A stretch of 64,000 bases of DNA from Lachnoclostridium sp. UBA1308 (GCA_002307215.1 DBTU01000024.1:637-64636), one strand, 5' to 3'. Shown: positions 42,632-51,551, counted from the first letter of the stretch. Notes: generated from the letters alone by a model not told the origin. Translations and numbers: made by a program.

Positions 42632-43243
42632 TTATTTATTATTAATTAGGTTAAATCTCTTTCTTATAATATCTACCAGCACATCACAGGTTCCATCGAC
42701 CCCTAGGAGGCTTGAATCTAACATTACATGTTTATAATCTTTATCTGACATTGAGTAGCCGCAGTAGTGTCTGTGATAAGCTTCTCTGGCTTTATCAACA
42801 TCTGCAATCATCTTCTTTGCTTCCTCCGGCTGCATGTTAAGACTTTCCACGCAATTACGGAGTCTGTCGGCATACGGTGCATAAATAAAAACGTTAATGA
42901 TATTTTTATAATCATTCAAGATATAATCGGCACATCGACCAACAATTATGCAAGATTCTTTTTCAGCTAGGTCAATTACTATTTTCTTCTGTGCAGTAAA
43001 AATCGCATCCTGAATTGATGTTGTTCCCATGCCTAGAGGATAACTCATATTAAAGAAGGCTGACTTAGCACTTTCTTCATTATCACTGATGGCCGAAACC
43101 GGAAGATTGAGCTTTTTGGCAGCTAGGTCAACAATATCTCTGTCAAAATATTCTATTCCAATTTTCTCACTGACTTTTCGTGCAATAGGTCTGCCCAGAC
43201 TTCCAAATTGCCGTGCAATCGTTACAACGAACTTATCACTCAT
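42632..43243 (-). CDS. Cytidylate-kinase-like family protein
   Basis: The 203-residue protein begins MSDKFVVTIARQFGSLGRPIARKVSEKIGIEYFDRDIVDLAAKK, a P-loop-like start typical of the cytidylate_kin2 family. CIIVGRCADYIL and IYAPYADRLRNC follow. The true substrate of this family is not established. The ATG at 43243 lies behind a strong AAGGAGG; the longer frame would begin at TTG. It has its own terminator. Confidence 0.88.
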   Translation of the reverse strand: MSDKFVVTIARQFGSLGRPIARKVSEKIGIEYFDRDIVDLAAKKLNLPVSAISDNEESAKSAFFNMSYPLGMGTTSIQDAIFTAQKKIVIDLAEKESCIIVGRCADYILNDYKNIINVFIYAPYADRLRNCVESLNMQPEEAKKMIADVDKAREAYHRHYCGYSMSDKDYKHVMLDSSLLGVDGTCDVLVDIIRKRFNLINNK

Positions 43244-43261
43244 GTGAATCTCCTCCTTCAA

Positions 43262-43471
43262 TTTCTAAACCGGATTAACTATGAATTGATTATACTCAAA
43301 TAGTCGTGGTTTTACAATGGACTTAAACTCCAAACATTTTCCCCATCTTTTGTACTCCGAATACAAACGGTGTATTTTAAACCTGCTTAATCCTATTGTT
43401 ATATGGTAAAAGTAAGTTCATTTCTTTTGTCATTTGTTCTTTTCATACAACAAGCAGTATGTTATATTGAT
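43262..43471. other. AT-rich spacer upstream of the fold-back element
   Basis: I see no ORF and no strong promoter in this 210-bp part of the spacer between the divergent cytidylate-kinase-like and PucR genes. Confidence 0.4.
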
Positions 43472-43754
43472 ATATATGATTCGGGTGTCATAAGTCAACT
43501 ATATATTTTTAGCTTCGTCAATTTGCACATAAACAGGCCACCTTATGATAATACATAAGATCGTTTGATGAGCAACTGTATGAAGTCGTTGGTACTTAGG
43601 TCCTGTATTTTAGGGCCTTATGTACCACTACGTACTTCATTCAAGCGGAAGCGTGTTGCGAATGAACGATTTTATGTATTACCATTCAAGAGCGAAATTG
43701 TGCAAATTGACGATAGACACAATAAAGTGGGGATTTGACACCCCAATCATATAT
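43472..43754. repeat. 283-bp nested fold-back element before pucR-type gene
   Basis: Four nested inverted arms pair across the element. 43472-43490 pairs with 43736-43754 (18 of 19), and 43516-43528 with 43700-43712 (13 of 13). 43549-43565 pairs with 43665-43681 (16 of 17). Inner pairs run from GCAAC/GTTGC (43572-43576 with 43655-43659) to ATGAAGT/ACTTCAT and GGTAC/GTACC. The tip is near 43605-43615. The whole region folds into one long imperfect hairpin ending 7 bp before the ribosome site of the PucR gene. It is either a MITE-like fold-back element or a large structured RNA. Confidence 0.8.
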
Positions 43755-43773
43755 AAAACAAGGAGGAACTATT

Positions 43774-44892
43774 ATGCAGACACAGGTCATGACCCTTTAT
43801 GAGTATGCGAAGACAAAATACAACTTAAGCTTTCTTTCCGGACAAAAAGGTTTGAGTAATACGGTCTCCTGGATCTACCTGGCAGAGGATATTCAAAATA
43901 CCGATTTCCTAAAAGGCGGTGAACTGGTCATTACCACCGGACTTTTTACTAACAGTGGTGTTGGTCTATTTGAATTTATCCGCGCACTGGCTATGAAAAA
44001 CTGCAGCAGTATCTTCATTAATATAGGAAAATATCTGCACACACAGGATATTACTCCTGAGATTCTGGAATTTTGTGAGGTCAATAAATTCCCTTTGTTT
44101 ACTTTACCCTGGGAAGTACATCTGGTAGAAATCATGCAAGATTATTGTCGTATTCTTCTGCAAGATAATCAGCGGGGAGATACCTTAAGTGCTGCTTTTC
44201 AGAGTGCATTGCATCAAACGCAGATTCCCGAGGATATTTTAAGAACCTTAAATCAGTTTGACTATGCTACTCTTGCGGATTATCGTGTCATTGTAATAAG
44301 AAATTTACATGATACAACCATAATTACTTCTCCCTTAAACCGGCATGGCTTAAAATATCATTTGTTCTTTTATAACAACCTGCAAATATTAATCTATCAT
44401 TCTTCAAAAGAGCAGCTATCTCTCAAAAAAATTATAGAGATTATCTGCTATTGTGACAGTGTTATCTTGGGCGCCAGTGACATCATACATTCTATCACCC
44501 AGATCGGGCAATGTTATAAACGTGCTTGCTTTTCTCTTGCTGCCGCAGAACTCTGGAACCGCCCCAATATAATCTTTGATGAACTAGGAATATTTCAGCT
44601 TTTATACTGCAACTCGGATCCTGATCTGTTGCAGGTGATGTATCAACGAGCTCTTGGTGTCTTGGAAAAATATGATATGGAACACGATACTGATTATATA
44701 AATACTCTGCGCATCTATTTATTATCTGACTGCAATCTGATTGAGAGTGCAGCCAGATTATTTACACATCGTAATACAATTGTATATCGCATTCGAAAGA
44801 TCAAAGATTTGCTGGGTACCGAATTAGATAACTCTTCGGTGAAATTTGATTTGTTGATGGCATTTTATGTCAAAGAATATATTGCGATGTAA
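43774..44892 (+). CDS. PucR-family transcriptional regulator
   Basis: The 372-residue protein has an N-terminal PucR domain, SFLSGQKGLSNTVSWIYLAEDIQNTDFLKGGELVITTG. It ends in a PucR-type helix-turn-helix: TLRIYLLSDCNLIESAARLFTHRNTIVYRIRKIKDLLG. Members control purine or amino-acid catabolism, so the adjacent aminotransferase-transporter unit is a candidate target. AAGGAGG lies 7 bases before the ATG at 43774. The 283-bp fold-back element precedes it, and it converges with the BY-kinase gene with no gap. Confidence 0.92.
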   Translation: MQTQVMTLYEYAKTKYNLSFLSGQKGLSNTVSWIYLAEDIQNTDFLKGGELVITTGLFTNSGVGLFEFIRALAMKNCSSIFINIGKYLHTQDITPEILEFCEVNKFPLFTLPWEVHLVEIMQDYCRILLQDNQRGDTLSAAFQSALHQTQIPEDILRTLNQFDYATLADYRVIVIRNLHDTTIITSPLNRHGLKYHLFFYNNLQILIYHSSKEQLSLKKIIEIICYCDSVILGASDIIHSITQIGQCYKRACFSLAAAELWNRPNIIFDELGIFQLLYCNSDPDLLQVMYQRALGVLEKYDMEHDTDYINTLRIYLLSDCNLIESAARLFTHRNTIVYRIRKIKDLLGTELDNSSVKFDLLMAFYVKEYIAM

Positions 44893-46374
44893 CTATTCCT
44901 CTAAAAGCAACTCTTCAGCATGCTTCTTTTTCCCATGTCCGTAATGACCGTATTTGCCATAACCGTAGCCGTAGCCATAACTACCGATTCCCACTCTGAC
45001 ACAGTTGAAAACAAAGCCAATGATATCAATATTACTGCTTTCTGATAGATGCTCCAACCCATCAAGAATATGATTTACCTTTGCATAATCCTGTTTGATA
45101 ACATAAATTGCACCATCCACGTGCTTTGCCAGATCCGCCGTATCTGACAGAATTGCAGATGGAGCAGTATCCAGAATCACATAATCAAAGCTCGCCTCTA
45201 ATTCAGCAAGTATATTGTGTATTTTTTCTGTTCCCATAATCTCCGCCGAATGATCCACCGGTTTTGAGCAAGCCAGTACGGAAAGCTTCATTTCATCGAT
45301 ATACCGGATTGCATCGGTAAGCTTCGTTTCACCCGCTAGGACCTTTTCAAGACCCTGAAATTCTTCCTCTAGGGAAAGCATATTCTTAATGGAAGGACGA
45401 TACAAATCGCAGTCTACCAATATTACATTTTTGCCTCCCTGTGCAAATGCTAAGGCTAAATTCAGTGCTACCGTACTTTTCCCTTCGCTTGGAACTGCAC
45501 TAGTGATTAATATTGATTTCATTTTTTTCGCTGCGGAAATTTTCTCTACTCTGGTTCGTATCCGGTAAATATCTTCACGGTAGCTTACTAATTTATCATT
45601 CAAAATTGTAATGTTCATGATCTCTTTACTTCGGCGTTTAAACAATACTTTCGGTAGTGTACCCAGATGCTTAATACTGGACAGCTTAATAAAATCACTG
45701 TTTCTGTAGATCGTTCTTCGGGTGACTGCATAAAACAAAAGAATTATGACACCTATCGCTGCGCCCGGCAAGGCCCCTAATTCTATTATGCCTAAATAAT
45801 TAGGACTGTTTGAGGGCTCCTTAGGTACACCCGACTCTTCTATCATGCTTAAATAAGTACTGCCAACAACCATCTCAGCAACCGTTGGATAGCTCTTAAT
45901 TACGGATTGTAATACAAGATATGCCCATTTCGCTTCATTTGCCACAACTCTAATCGTAAATAGATTAGTTCCTTCAATATTCTCGGCTGTTATACTTTCA
46001 CTAACACTTTCTACACCAAGATCAACGGCAATAATGTTCTTAAGTACACCGCTGGTAATGATATACGGAAAAGTTGCAGACATTTGGGAAGCCCTCAGAT
46101 TATCTTCATAGATTGTACCGTTGGACTCCAAATTAAGATTTACAGCAAATGTAGCTGCTGCAATATACCGTGGATTATAATCATATTTCATTTTCAAGCA
46201 GACAATTCCGGAAGATATTATAGCGAATACGATAATAATCCAACCGAATCTTAAAATCCCATTTTTAAAGTTATTCATAATAAAATGTATATCAATGACA
46301 TCATCCGAAACATCCTCAAACTTTTCATTTTCAACCATATTAATTAACATGCCTCCCCTCGAATAAGTAATCAT
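44893..46374 (-). CDS. Wzz-BY-kinase fusion protein 1
   Basis: The 493-residue protein has a Wzz-like part with spans near residues 44-60 and 198-215, then a tyrosine-kinase domain. Walker A SAVPSEGKSTVALNL is at 292-306, Walker A' VILVDCDLYRPS at 317-328 and Walker B DYVILDTAPS. The C-terminus is a Tyr/Gly cluster, GSYGYGYGYGKYGHYGHGK, the expected autophosphorylation tail. The ORF start at 46374 overlaps the upstream stop (ATGA). A GAGGGGAGG lies inside, so the ATG at 46350 or 46338 could be used instead. It regulates polysaccharide chain length with the CpsB phosphatase upstream. Confidence 0.92.
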   Translation of the reverse strand: MITYSRGGMLINMVENEKFEDVSDDVIDIHFIMNNFKNGILRFGWIIIVFAIISSGIVCLKMKYDYNPRYIAAATFAVNLNLESNGTIYEDNLRASQMSATFPYIITSGVLKNIIAVDLGVESVSESITAENIEGTNLFTIRVVANEAKWAYLVLQSVIKSYPTVAEMVVGSTYLSMIEESGVPKEPSNSPNYLGIIELGALPGAAIGVIILLFYAVTRRTIYRNSDFIKLSSIKHLGTLPKVLFKRRSKEIMNITILNDKLVSYREDIYRIRTRVEKISAAKKMKSILITSAVPSEGKSTVALNLALAFAQGGKNVILVDCDLYRPSIKNMLSLEEEFQGLEKVLAGETKLTDAIRYIDEMKLSVLACSKPVDHSAEIMGTEKIHNILAELEASFDYVILDTAPSAILSDTADLAKHVDGAIYVIKQDYAKVNHILDGLEHLSESSNIDIIGFVFNCVRVGIGSYGYGYGYGKYGHYGHGKKKHAEELLLEE

Positions 46375-47846
46375 TGACCGGCATTTTCCGGAGATGATGT
46401 CTTCTTTTTATAATATCCGTAATAATTATTATATGAATATCTTGAACCGTAACCCGCTCTGAATCCAAGTAGGTCCTTATGCACATTATTATAAATGCAT
46501 CCCAACAACTCAGAATTGCTGGTTGTCAGTAGATCGATTGCATCATTAATATCCTTCGTCATTGCCGTGCTTTGTCTGACAACCAATAATGAGACATCCG
46601 ATATATCTGCCAGTATTTCCGCATCTGCTGATTCCGTGATCGGTGGTGCATCGATGATAATATAATCCATTCCCATTTTTGCCTTATAAATTAGTTTTTG
46701 AAAGGCTTCCTCGGCAAGCAAATCTGTAGCACTCTTAAACAGCTTTCTACCGAGCAGAAGATGCAGTCTGCTTTTCTCATCATACACAAGGGCACTTTTT
46801 AATTCCTTTTGTTTTAAGAAACTTTCACTGATTTCTTCCTCTTTCTTAATATCCTTTTGCAGAATTTTATAAATTGACGGATTATAAAAATCCGCATCAA
46901 TTAACAGTACTTTAAATGACTTTTGAGCTAATGACAGAGCTAAATTCGTGGCTATTGTAGACTTCCCTTCATTCTCACGAACGCTGGTAATCAGAAGGAC
47001 TTTACTGTCATTACGGGAGGTCTTATACTCTAATTTTGCCCGCATTTTCTTGATACTCTCAACAAAGGAAAAGCTGACTGTCGGACTTGTAATAAGTATA
47101 CTTTTTTTCTTCCTTATAATTCCCGCGCGAAGCGTTTTATACTTTTTCTCGTGGTATACAACACCAAACAGCTTAGTGTCCAGCTTTTTTATTAACTCCT
47201 CTTCACTTTTTATAACATCCCGCGTAACTGATATTATTACCAAGACTGCTGCCATCGCTACCACGCCCATCAAAAACGCCATTTCCGTAATAATTTTAAT
47301 ATTCAAGCTATTATTGGGGCGCATTGGAAATTCCGGTGCTTCAAGAACATCCAGAATTGCGTTTCCAAAAACATCCCCGGTAACTGAGGTGTAATTATTC
47401 ATAATGGATGTGATAATCAAAAACGCCATCTTTGGAGTTGAGGCCGTGACTGTAAGTTCAAATAGATTTGTCTCGTTGATCACTTCGGCTTTAATGGTTC
47501 CCGGAAGCTTCTTCATACCTATGTCCTTTGCTACCTTGTTTTCCAGTATATCGCTTGAAAATATGCTCGTCATTGTTTCTGCAACTGTATTTGCCGCTAC
47601 CAGATTCGTATAAATGTCATTGTAGCCTTTTGAAGTTACAACAAAGGTGGCACTTGTTTTATAGGAAGGTGTGTATGCTAACTCGGCAGTCATATACGCA
47701 CAGACGGCCACTGATATACCAAACAAAATGATAAGCCAGATGTCTCTTGAAACATCTCTGAAGATATCAAATATATCTATGTTAATTTCATTGTTTTCTA
47801 TGCTCCTTAATCTATCTTTCATCACTATAACCATGCCTTTCTTCAT
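46371..47846 (-). CDS. Wzz-BY-kinase fusion protein 2
   Basis: The roughly 490-residue protein has the same architecture as its downstream neighbour. It has two spans (IWLIILFGISVAVCAYM and ITEMAFLMGVVAMAAVLVII), Walker A SVRENEGKSTIATNL and Walker A' VLLIDADFYNPS. Walker B DYIIIDAPP and a Tyr-rich tail (GYGSRYSYNNYYGYYKKK) follow. Tandem fused BY-kinases are unusual. The frame is open to a GTG at 47873 that lies inside a hairpin; I prefer an ATG at 47846, though 47822 is also possible and no site is strong. Confidence 0.9.
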   Translation of the reverse strand: MKKGMVIVMKDRLRSIENNEINIDIFDIFRDVSRDIWLIILFGISVAVCAYMTAELAYTPSYKTSATFVVTSKGYNDIYTNLVAANTVAETMTSIFSSDILENKVAKDIGMKKLPGTIKAEVINETNLFELTVTASTPKMAFLIITSIMNNYTSVTGDVFGNAILDVLEAPEFPMRPNNSLNIKIITEMAFLMGVVAMAAVLVIISVTRDVIKSEEELIKKLDTKLFGVVYHEKKYKTLRAGIIRKKKSILITSPTVSFSFVESIKKMRAKLEYKTSRNDSKVLLITSVRENEGKSTIATNLALSLAQKSFKVLLIDADFYNPSIYKILQKDIKKEEEISESFLKQKELKSALVYDEKSRLHLLLGRKLFKSATDLLAEEAFQKLIYKAKMGMDYIIIDAPPITESADAEILADISDVSLLVVRQSTAMTKDINDAIDLLTTSNSELLGCIYNNVHKDLLGFRAGYGSRYSYNNYYGYYKKKTSSPENAGQ

Positions 47847-47851
47847 AGCCT

Positions 47852-47919
47852 GCAAACTTTGGGCCACAGGCACAAATTTGCGTGTGAAAATATCTTTTTA
47901 TTTTCACACTAACTCCTAT
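47852..47919. repeat. Two hairpins before the BY-kinase 2 gene, one shared with 10065-10100
   Basis: GCAAACTTTGGGCC (47852-47865) pairs imperfectly with GGCACAAATTTGC (47869-47881). GTGTGAAAATA (47882-47892) pairs with TATTTTCACAC across AAAAGA-like bases. The unit GTGTGAAA...TTTCACACTAACTCCTAT (47882-47919) recurs at 10065-10100 as GTGTGAAA...TTTCACATTAGCTCCTAT, so it is a dispersed repeat. Confidence 0.6.
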
Positions 47920-48793
47920 TCTCTACAACAACAAGCAACTTTGTAGTTCCGATATAGCCTTCTTCTGTTTTCATGGAATACACGACTTCATAGGTACCCG
48001 GTTCATGCATGTTAACCTCCGAACGAACCCCTATCTTGTCCTGAGAAATCGTTAGTCCACTTGGACTACCTTGCTGATTTTGCAAAATGGAGTATTGTTT
48101 ATTATCAATTTTTACTCCTGATAGGAATGATTTTGAATCAAAAGAAGTTTCAGTTTGTAGATAAATGAGATAATTACTTAGAATTATCTGCGGAATCTTC
48201 TCTTTATTATCATAATCCTCATAATGAAATTCCACTGTCGCAGGAAGATAAGCCGTATCCCCCGCACTGTTCGTCACGATAAATTTTAATTGGTACGCGC
48301 CTTCTGTTTCTCCAAAATCATCTTCCGGCTCCTCATATCTGATTTTATCCGACAGATTTCCATCAATACAATCAAATACCGACATATACCGAATGATATT
48401 CTCCTGATCTCCGACCGCAAAGATCAAAGGCTTTGTCAAGGAAAATCTGGGGGGCGTATAATCTGTGTATTCCAACTCTCGCTCCCATTTTGTTACATTG
48501 TTACTTGAATCATATGCTGTATATGATATTTTTCTTTTTCCTGTATTAATAAAGCTTGATAATTTTTCGATCATGACCGTATCCGTTACATCTTTGTCCC
48601 GCTTATCAAATGCGGTCACTCCTTTCAACAGTTCTTCCTTTGTTGTATTTACACTTGTGTTGATATATTCCTCTTTACAAGCGAACACCGGACCGCTTGT
48701 ATCAGAACTACTTGCCTTATAAATCTGAAAGAATGTAAATGCAACCGCTGACAGAAGAAATATGATTAGTCCTGATATTCTTAGTAGTTTCAT
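47909..48793 (-). CDS. Membrane-anchored DUF5011/Ig-like surface protein
   Basis: The 294-residue protein has one N-terminal span (LLRISGLIIFLLSAVAFTFFQIYKA). At least two DUF5011-like beta-sandwich repeats follow, with FDKRDKDVTDTVMIEKLSSFINTGKRKISYTAYDSSNN and VFDCIDGNLSDKI. It contains no catalytic motif. Its position between the CpsB-type phosphatase and the kinases suggests a structural partner in capsule control. GAGG precedes the ATG. Confidence 0.8.
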   Translation of the reverse strand: MKLLRISGLIIFLLSAVAFTFFQIYKASSSDTSGPVFACKEEYINTSVNTTKEELLKGVTAFDKRDKDVTDTVMIEKLSSFINTGKRKISYTAYDSSNNVTKWERELEYTDYTPPRFSLTKPLIFAVGDQENIIRYMSVFDCIDGNLSDKIRYEEPEDDFGETEGAYQLKFIVTNSAGDTAYLPATVEFHYEDYDNKEKIPQIILSNYLIYLQTETSFDSKSFLSGVKIDNKQYSILQNQQGSPSGLTISQDKIGVRSEVNMHEPGTYEVVYSMKTEEGYIGTTKLLVVVENRS

Positions 48794-48947
48794 AGTTAAC
48801 CTCTTTTCTTAAGATATTTAGTAATTTATTCAGTACTCCCGAGAAATCCGCGGGATTTCGAGAAAATTCAGCGCCAAAATATATGCCTTTCAACATATTT
48901 TGTGTGCATCGGTTCGAAAGAACCGCCGTGACTGAATAGTCACTTAT
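48794..48947. other. Spacer with three small hairpins
   Basis: GAAATCC-GC-GGATTTC, GGTTCGAAAGAACC and GTGACTGAATAGTCAC are small perfect or near-perfect hairpins in this 154-bp spacer. None has a T-run; their role is unknown. Confidence 0.45.
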
Positions 48948-49733
48948 TTATATATTTCCTGTTCCTTCGCTGTCTCTGCAGTAGCAAAAGTTAGTAAGCT
49001 TTCTATTCTCCATAACGCCTATCGGATTCACCTCAAACAGTAGCTTTGCATATTCACCCCCGTAATTTGACAGAATAAAATCATAAACCCGACTCATATC
49101 CGTTGTTCGTATGTCCGGACTATGAGCATCACTTGCAAGAAAGGACACCACTCCGTAATTCAGGAAATACAGAGCTGTTTTTCGTGCACGATCACCAAAT
49201 CCACCCAGGACACTTCCTTTATTAATTTGAATATAACACCCCTTTTCCAACCAGCTATAAACCATCTCCGGATTCTTCTGTACATATGGATATCGTTCGG
49301 GATGGGCGATAATCAGCTCATACCCCAACTCAGTCACTTCACGTATCAAATAGTCCATCAGGGATATATCTATACGGAAACCAAACTCCAACAGCAGGTA
49401 TCTTGATTTATTCAGGGTTATTATTTTACCGCATTGTAAAAGCTCGGGAACTTCTTCTGTCGCATAGACTTCCATCCCGAGTACAAGCTGTATTGGTATC
49501 TGCTCTTTATGTAATGCTTCTTTTAATTCCAGATACGCTTCTCTCAGGCTTTCATCATAGTAATTATCGAAATTTCCTACTATGTTACAATGAGGCGTAA
49601 CAAACACGGTTTTTACTCCACTTTCGTATGCTGTTCTCGCCATTTGAATCGATTCCTTCAGATTCTGTGCTCCATCATCAATTCCGGGCAATATATGTGT
49701 ATGTATATCAATTATCATGGTAATTATTTTCAT
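48948..49733 (-). CDS. CpsB/YwqE-type tyrosine-protein phosphatase (PHP fold)
   Basis: The 261-residue protein has MIIDIHTHILPGIDDGAQNLKESIQMARTAYESG, then TVFVTPHCN, LLLEFGF, LIIAHPERYPYV and FLASDAHSPDIR. These are the metal-binding His/Asp motifs of the PHP-type phosphatases that dephosphorylate BY-kinases. It is grouped with two BY-kinases downstream and follows the peptidase gene by 11 bp. Start choice between M1 and M6 is not decided by a ribosome site. Confidence 0.93.
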   Translation of the reverse strand: MKIITMIIDIHTHILPGIDDGAQNLKESIQMARTAYESGVKTVFVTPHCNIVGNFDNYYDESLREAYLELKEALHKEQIPIQLVLGMEVYATEEVPELLQCGKIITLNKSRYLLLEFGFRIDISLMDYLIREVTELGYELIIAHPERYPYVQKNPEMVYSWLEKGCYIQINKGSVLGGFGDRARKTALYFLNYGVVSFLASDAHSPDIRTTDMSRVYDFILSNYGGEYAKLLFEVNPIGVMENRKLTNFCYCRDSEGTGNI

Positions 49734-49744
49734 CCCCTTATTTA

Positions 49745-50263
49745 TTACGGTTGACTACTTTCATTTCGTACACTAGGAACAGTCAAATACTTACCAAATC
49801 CTCTTTTTAGCTTTCTTATTAAAAAGTAAATACAAAGCAAATATTTTCTGACAGGCAATAATATTCGCCAAGCATTAAAAATCGATTTCCAAAATAATGA
49901 ATTACAGTCAATTTCTCTTCCTTTATGATATATTTTCTCCACCACTCCGATAATCTCAGATGCCCTTATTGTTCCATCTTCAACAAGACAACCATCTCCG
50001 ATTGTATGATAACCATCTGCCTCTTCTTTATAAATCCTGTGTAAAATATACTTATTACAATTATTTACATACAAAACTATGCTTCCAACTTTTATATTAC
50101 TTTTGTCCGCTCCTGTCAAAAGCACCTTGTCCCTGTTATGTAAAATCCACGGCAACATACTGTTGCCATTCACTGTAAATTTAACTTTTTTACCCTCCAA
50201 CAGAGTTTTTTTAATCAGCGAAAACAGGTCGTGTGCACGCACCATTCCATATGTATTAACCAT
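49745..50263 (-). CDS. S24/S26-type signal-peptidase-like protease
   Basis: The 172-residue protein has the nucleophile motif NGNSMLPWI with Ser35, then RDKVLLTG, ILHRIYKE with His75, and TIGDGCLVEDG. The Ser/His rather than Ser/Lys pattern resembles ER-type signal peptidases and RiPP-linked S24/S26 proteins. No N-terminal span is seen; a hydrophobic stretch near residues 138-150 may bind the membrane. Next to a RiPP precursor and exporter, it is a good candidate for leader or product cleavage. GAGG precedes the ATG. Confidence 0.85.
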   Translation of the reverse strand: MVNTYGMVRAHDLFSLIKKTLLEGKKVKFTVNGNSMLPWILHNRDKVLLTGADKSNIKVGSIVLYVNNCNKYILHRIYKEEADGYHTIGDGCLVEDGTIRASEIIGVVEKIYHKGREIDCNSLFWKSIFNAWRILLPVRKYLLCIYFLIRKLKRGFGKYLTVPSVRNESSQP

Positions 50264-50302
50264 TTGACTACCTCGTGATGAAATTAATATAAGAACAAAG
50301 TG

Positions 50303-51202
50303 TCACTCCCATAAACCTTTGATTTCATCCTTCAGTACCTTTACTGCATCTAAATCAGGTCTGCAGCTCAGCTTTATTACACGTATATTCTTAACAACCT
50401 GATCAATACTGTCGAGTGCACAGTTCATCAGATCCGACTCCCAGGTAGGAGCAAAGGTCAGTTTTATCAGCTCCATCGCACCTTGAAGAGGCGTCAGATA
50501 TGTCACTTGATTATTGCCCGCTTGTTCAAGTATTACGATAACCGATATGGCTATCTCACGGTTGCTGCATTCTCCCGAAGAACCGTTCCAGGGGGCCCCG
50601 CAGGTGTACCAACAACCCTCCTTCCGGTAGCAAAGAGCTCTGTCGCCATTCAGTATTACTGCATCCTCATACTCTTTCCACATCTTTGTATGAGTTGTCT
50701 TTCCGACACCGGAATGTGCTCCAACGATGATTCCCATACCTTCCCATTCCATTACTACACCATGAAATAGAATTCCGCCTTTATTCAGGATGGAGTACGG
50801 AAAGATATAGGATAATTCTTCAAAACCGCATCTGCCCTTACTCCCGGACTTGTCAGCAATCATTCGCCAACAGCTCCAATCCTCAGATATTTTGTATACC
50901 AGTTGAATTTCATCATTTACATTCCGGCGAATCCACAGAGATTCCCCTGTTTTCTTCCGATATATCGAGAACGGTACCGGTCCCTTTTTAAACTCTGCCA
51001 TTAGAATATCTTCTGATTCTGTGCAATAATCCTCTTCGTTTATTATGTACTCAAATGTTTGTTTCGGTTGATCGGACGCATTTTGTTCCAGAAATTGATA
51101 AGCTTTATCCGGTAAATTTAGCTTACTGTCAGGATCTTCAATACGGATGAGAAAAGGTCCAATCACAAGCGCATTACGTTCATTTAATCTATCATTTATC
51201 AT
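50303..51202 (-). CDS. HPr-kinase-like protein of the radical SAM RiPP cluster
   Basis: The 299-residue protein has an HprK C-domain-like core: LFHGVVMEWEGMGIIVGAHSGVGKTTHTKMW (Walker A at 161-170), VILNGDRALCY and PWNGSSGEC. It lacks the HprK N-terminal domain. It is a distant paralogue of the lasso-cluster K at 35392-36315. By analogy with that family it may phosphorylate the precursor at 51210-51548, which lies 7 bp upstream. That activity has not been shown for radical SAM RiPPs, as far as I know. Confidence 0.82.
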   Translation of the reverse strand: MINDRLNERNALVIGPFLIRIEDPDSKLNLPDKAYQFLEQNASDQPKQTFEYIINEEDYCTESEDILMAEFKKGPVPFSIYRKKTGESLWIRRNVNDEIQLVYKISEDWSCWRMIADKSGSKGRCGFEELSYIFPYSILNKGGILFHGVVMEWEGMGIIVGAHSGVGKTTHTKMWKEYEDAVILNGDRALCYRKEGCWYTCGAPWNGSSGECSNREIAISVIVILEQAGNNQVTYLTPLQGAMELIKLTFAPTWESDLMNCALDSIDQVVKNIRVIKLSCRPDLDAVKVLKDEIKGLWE

Positions 51203-51209
51203 ATTGCCG

Positions 51210-51548
51210 TTAACACCCGTGATGACACTGCGAATTGATGTAGATATTACCGACTCCTGTATTGTTCACTGTTTTACTATTACTGATTCCGCTACTCTTA
51301 CACCAATTATTAAATGCCCTACTATTATGTTTATAGAATTGATCTTTAATTATTTCTTTTAGATCAGACTGGAGCTGACAGCTGCCATGCTTAGTGGATG
51401 TCTTGAGTTTCAGCCCTTCCCCGCAATCATAACTTTGATCGAGGTCTGCATCAAAGTAAAAGTTATCCCCCGACCAGCATTCACAAGCAATTTTTTCAAA
51501 ATAAGTTAACTCTTCAAATTTAATTTCAGGAGCTTCATATAGTTTCAT
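51210..51548 (-). CDS. Cys-rich RiPP precursor (112 aa, seven Cys)
   Basis: The peptide begins MKLYEAPEIKFEELTYFEKI, a leader with the YxxPxI/L motif expected for PqqD/RRE recognition. The rest holds seven cysteines (22, 24, 42, 57, 83, 108, 112) and many Ser, Asn and Lys. The start of the core may be near IACECWSGD. It has no signal peptide, no membrane span and no enzyme-like motif. It ends 3 bp before the radical SAM start region in transcription order, that is, it directly follows the maturase gene. At 112 residues it is large for this class. I do not recognise the family. Confidence 0.75.
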   Translation of the reverse strand: MKLYEAPEIKFEELTYFEKIACECWSGDNFYFDADLDQSYDCGEGLKLKTSTKHGSCQLQSDLKEIIKDQFYKHNSRAFNNWCKSSGISNSKTVNNTGVGNIYINSQCHHGC

Positions 51549-51551
51549 AAT

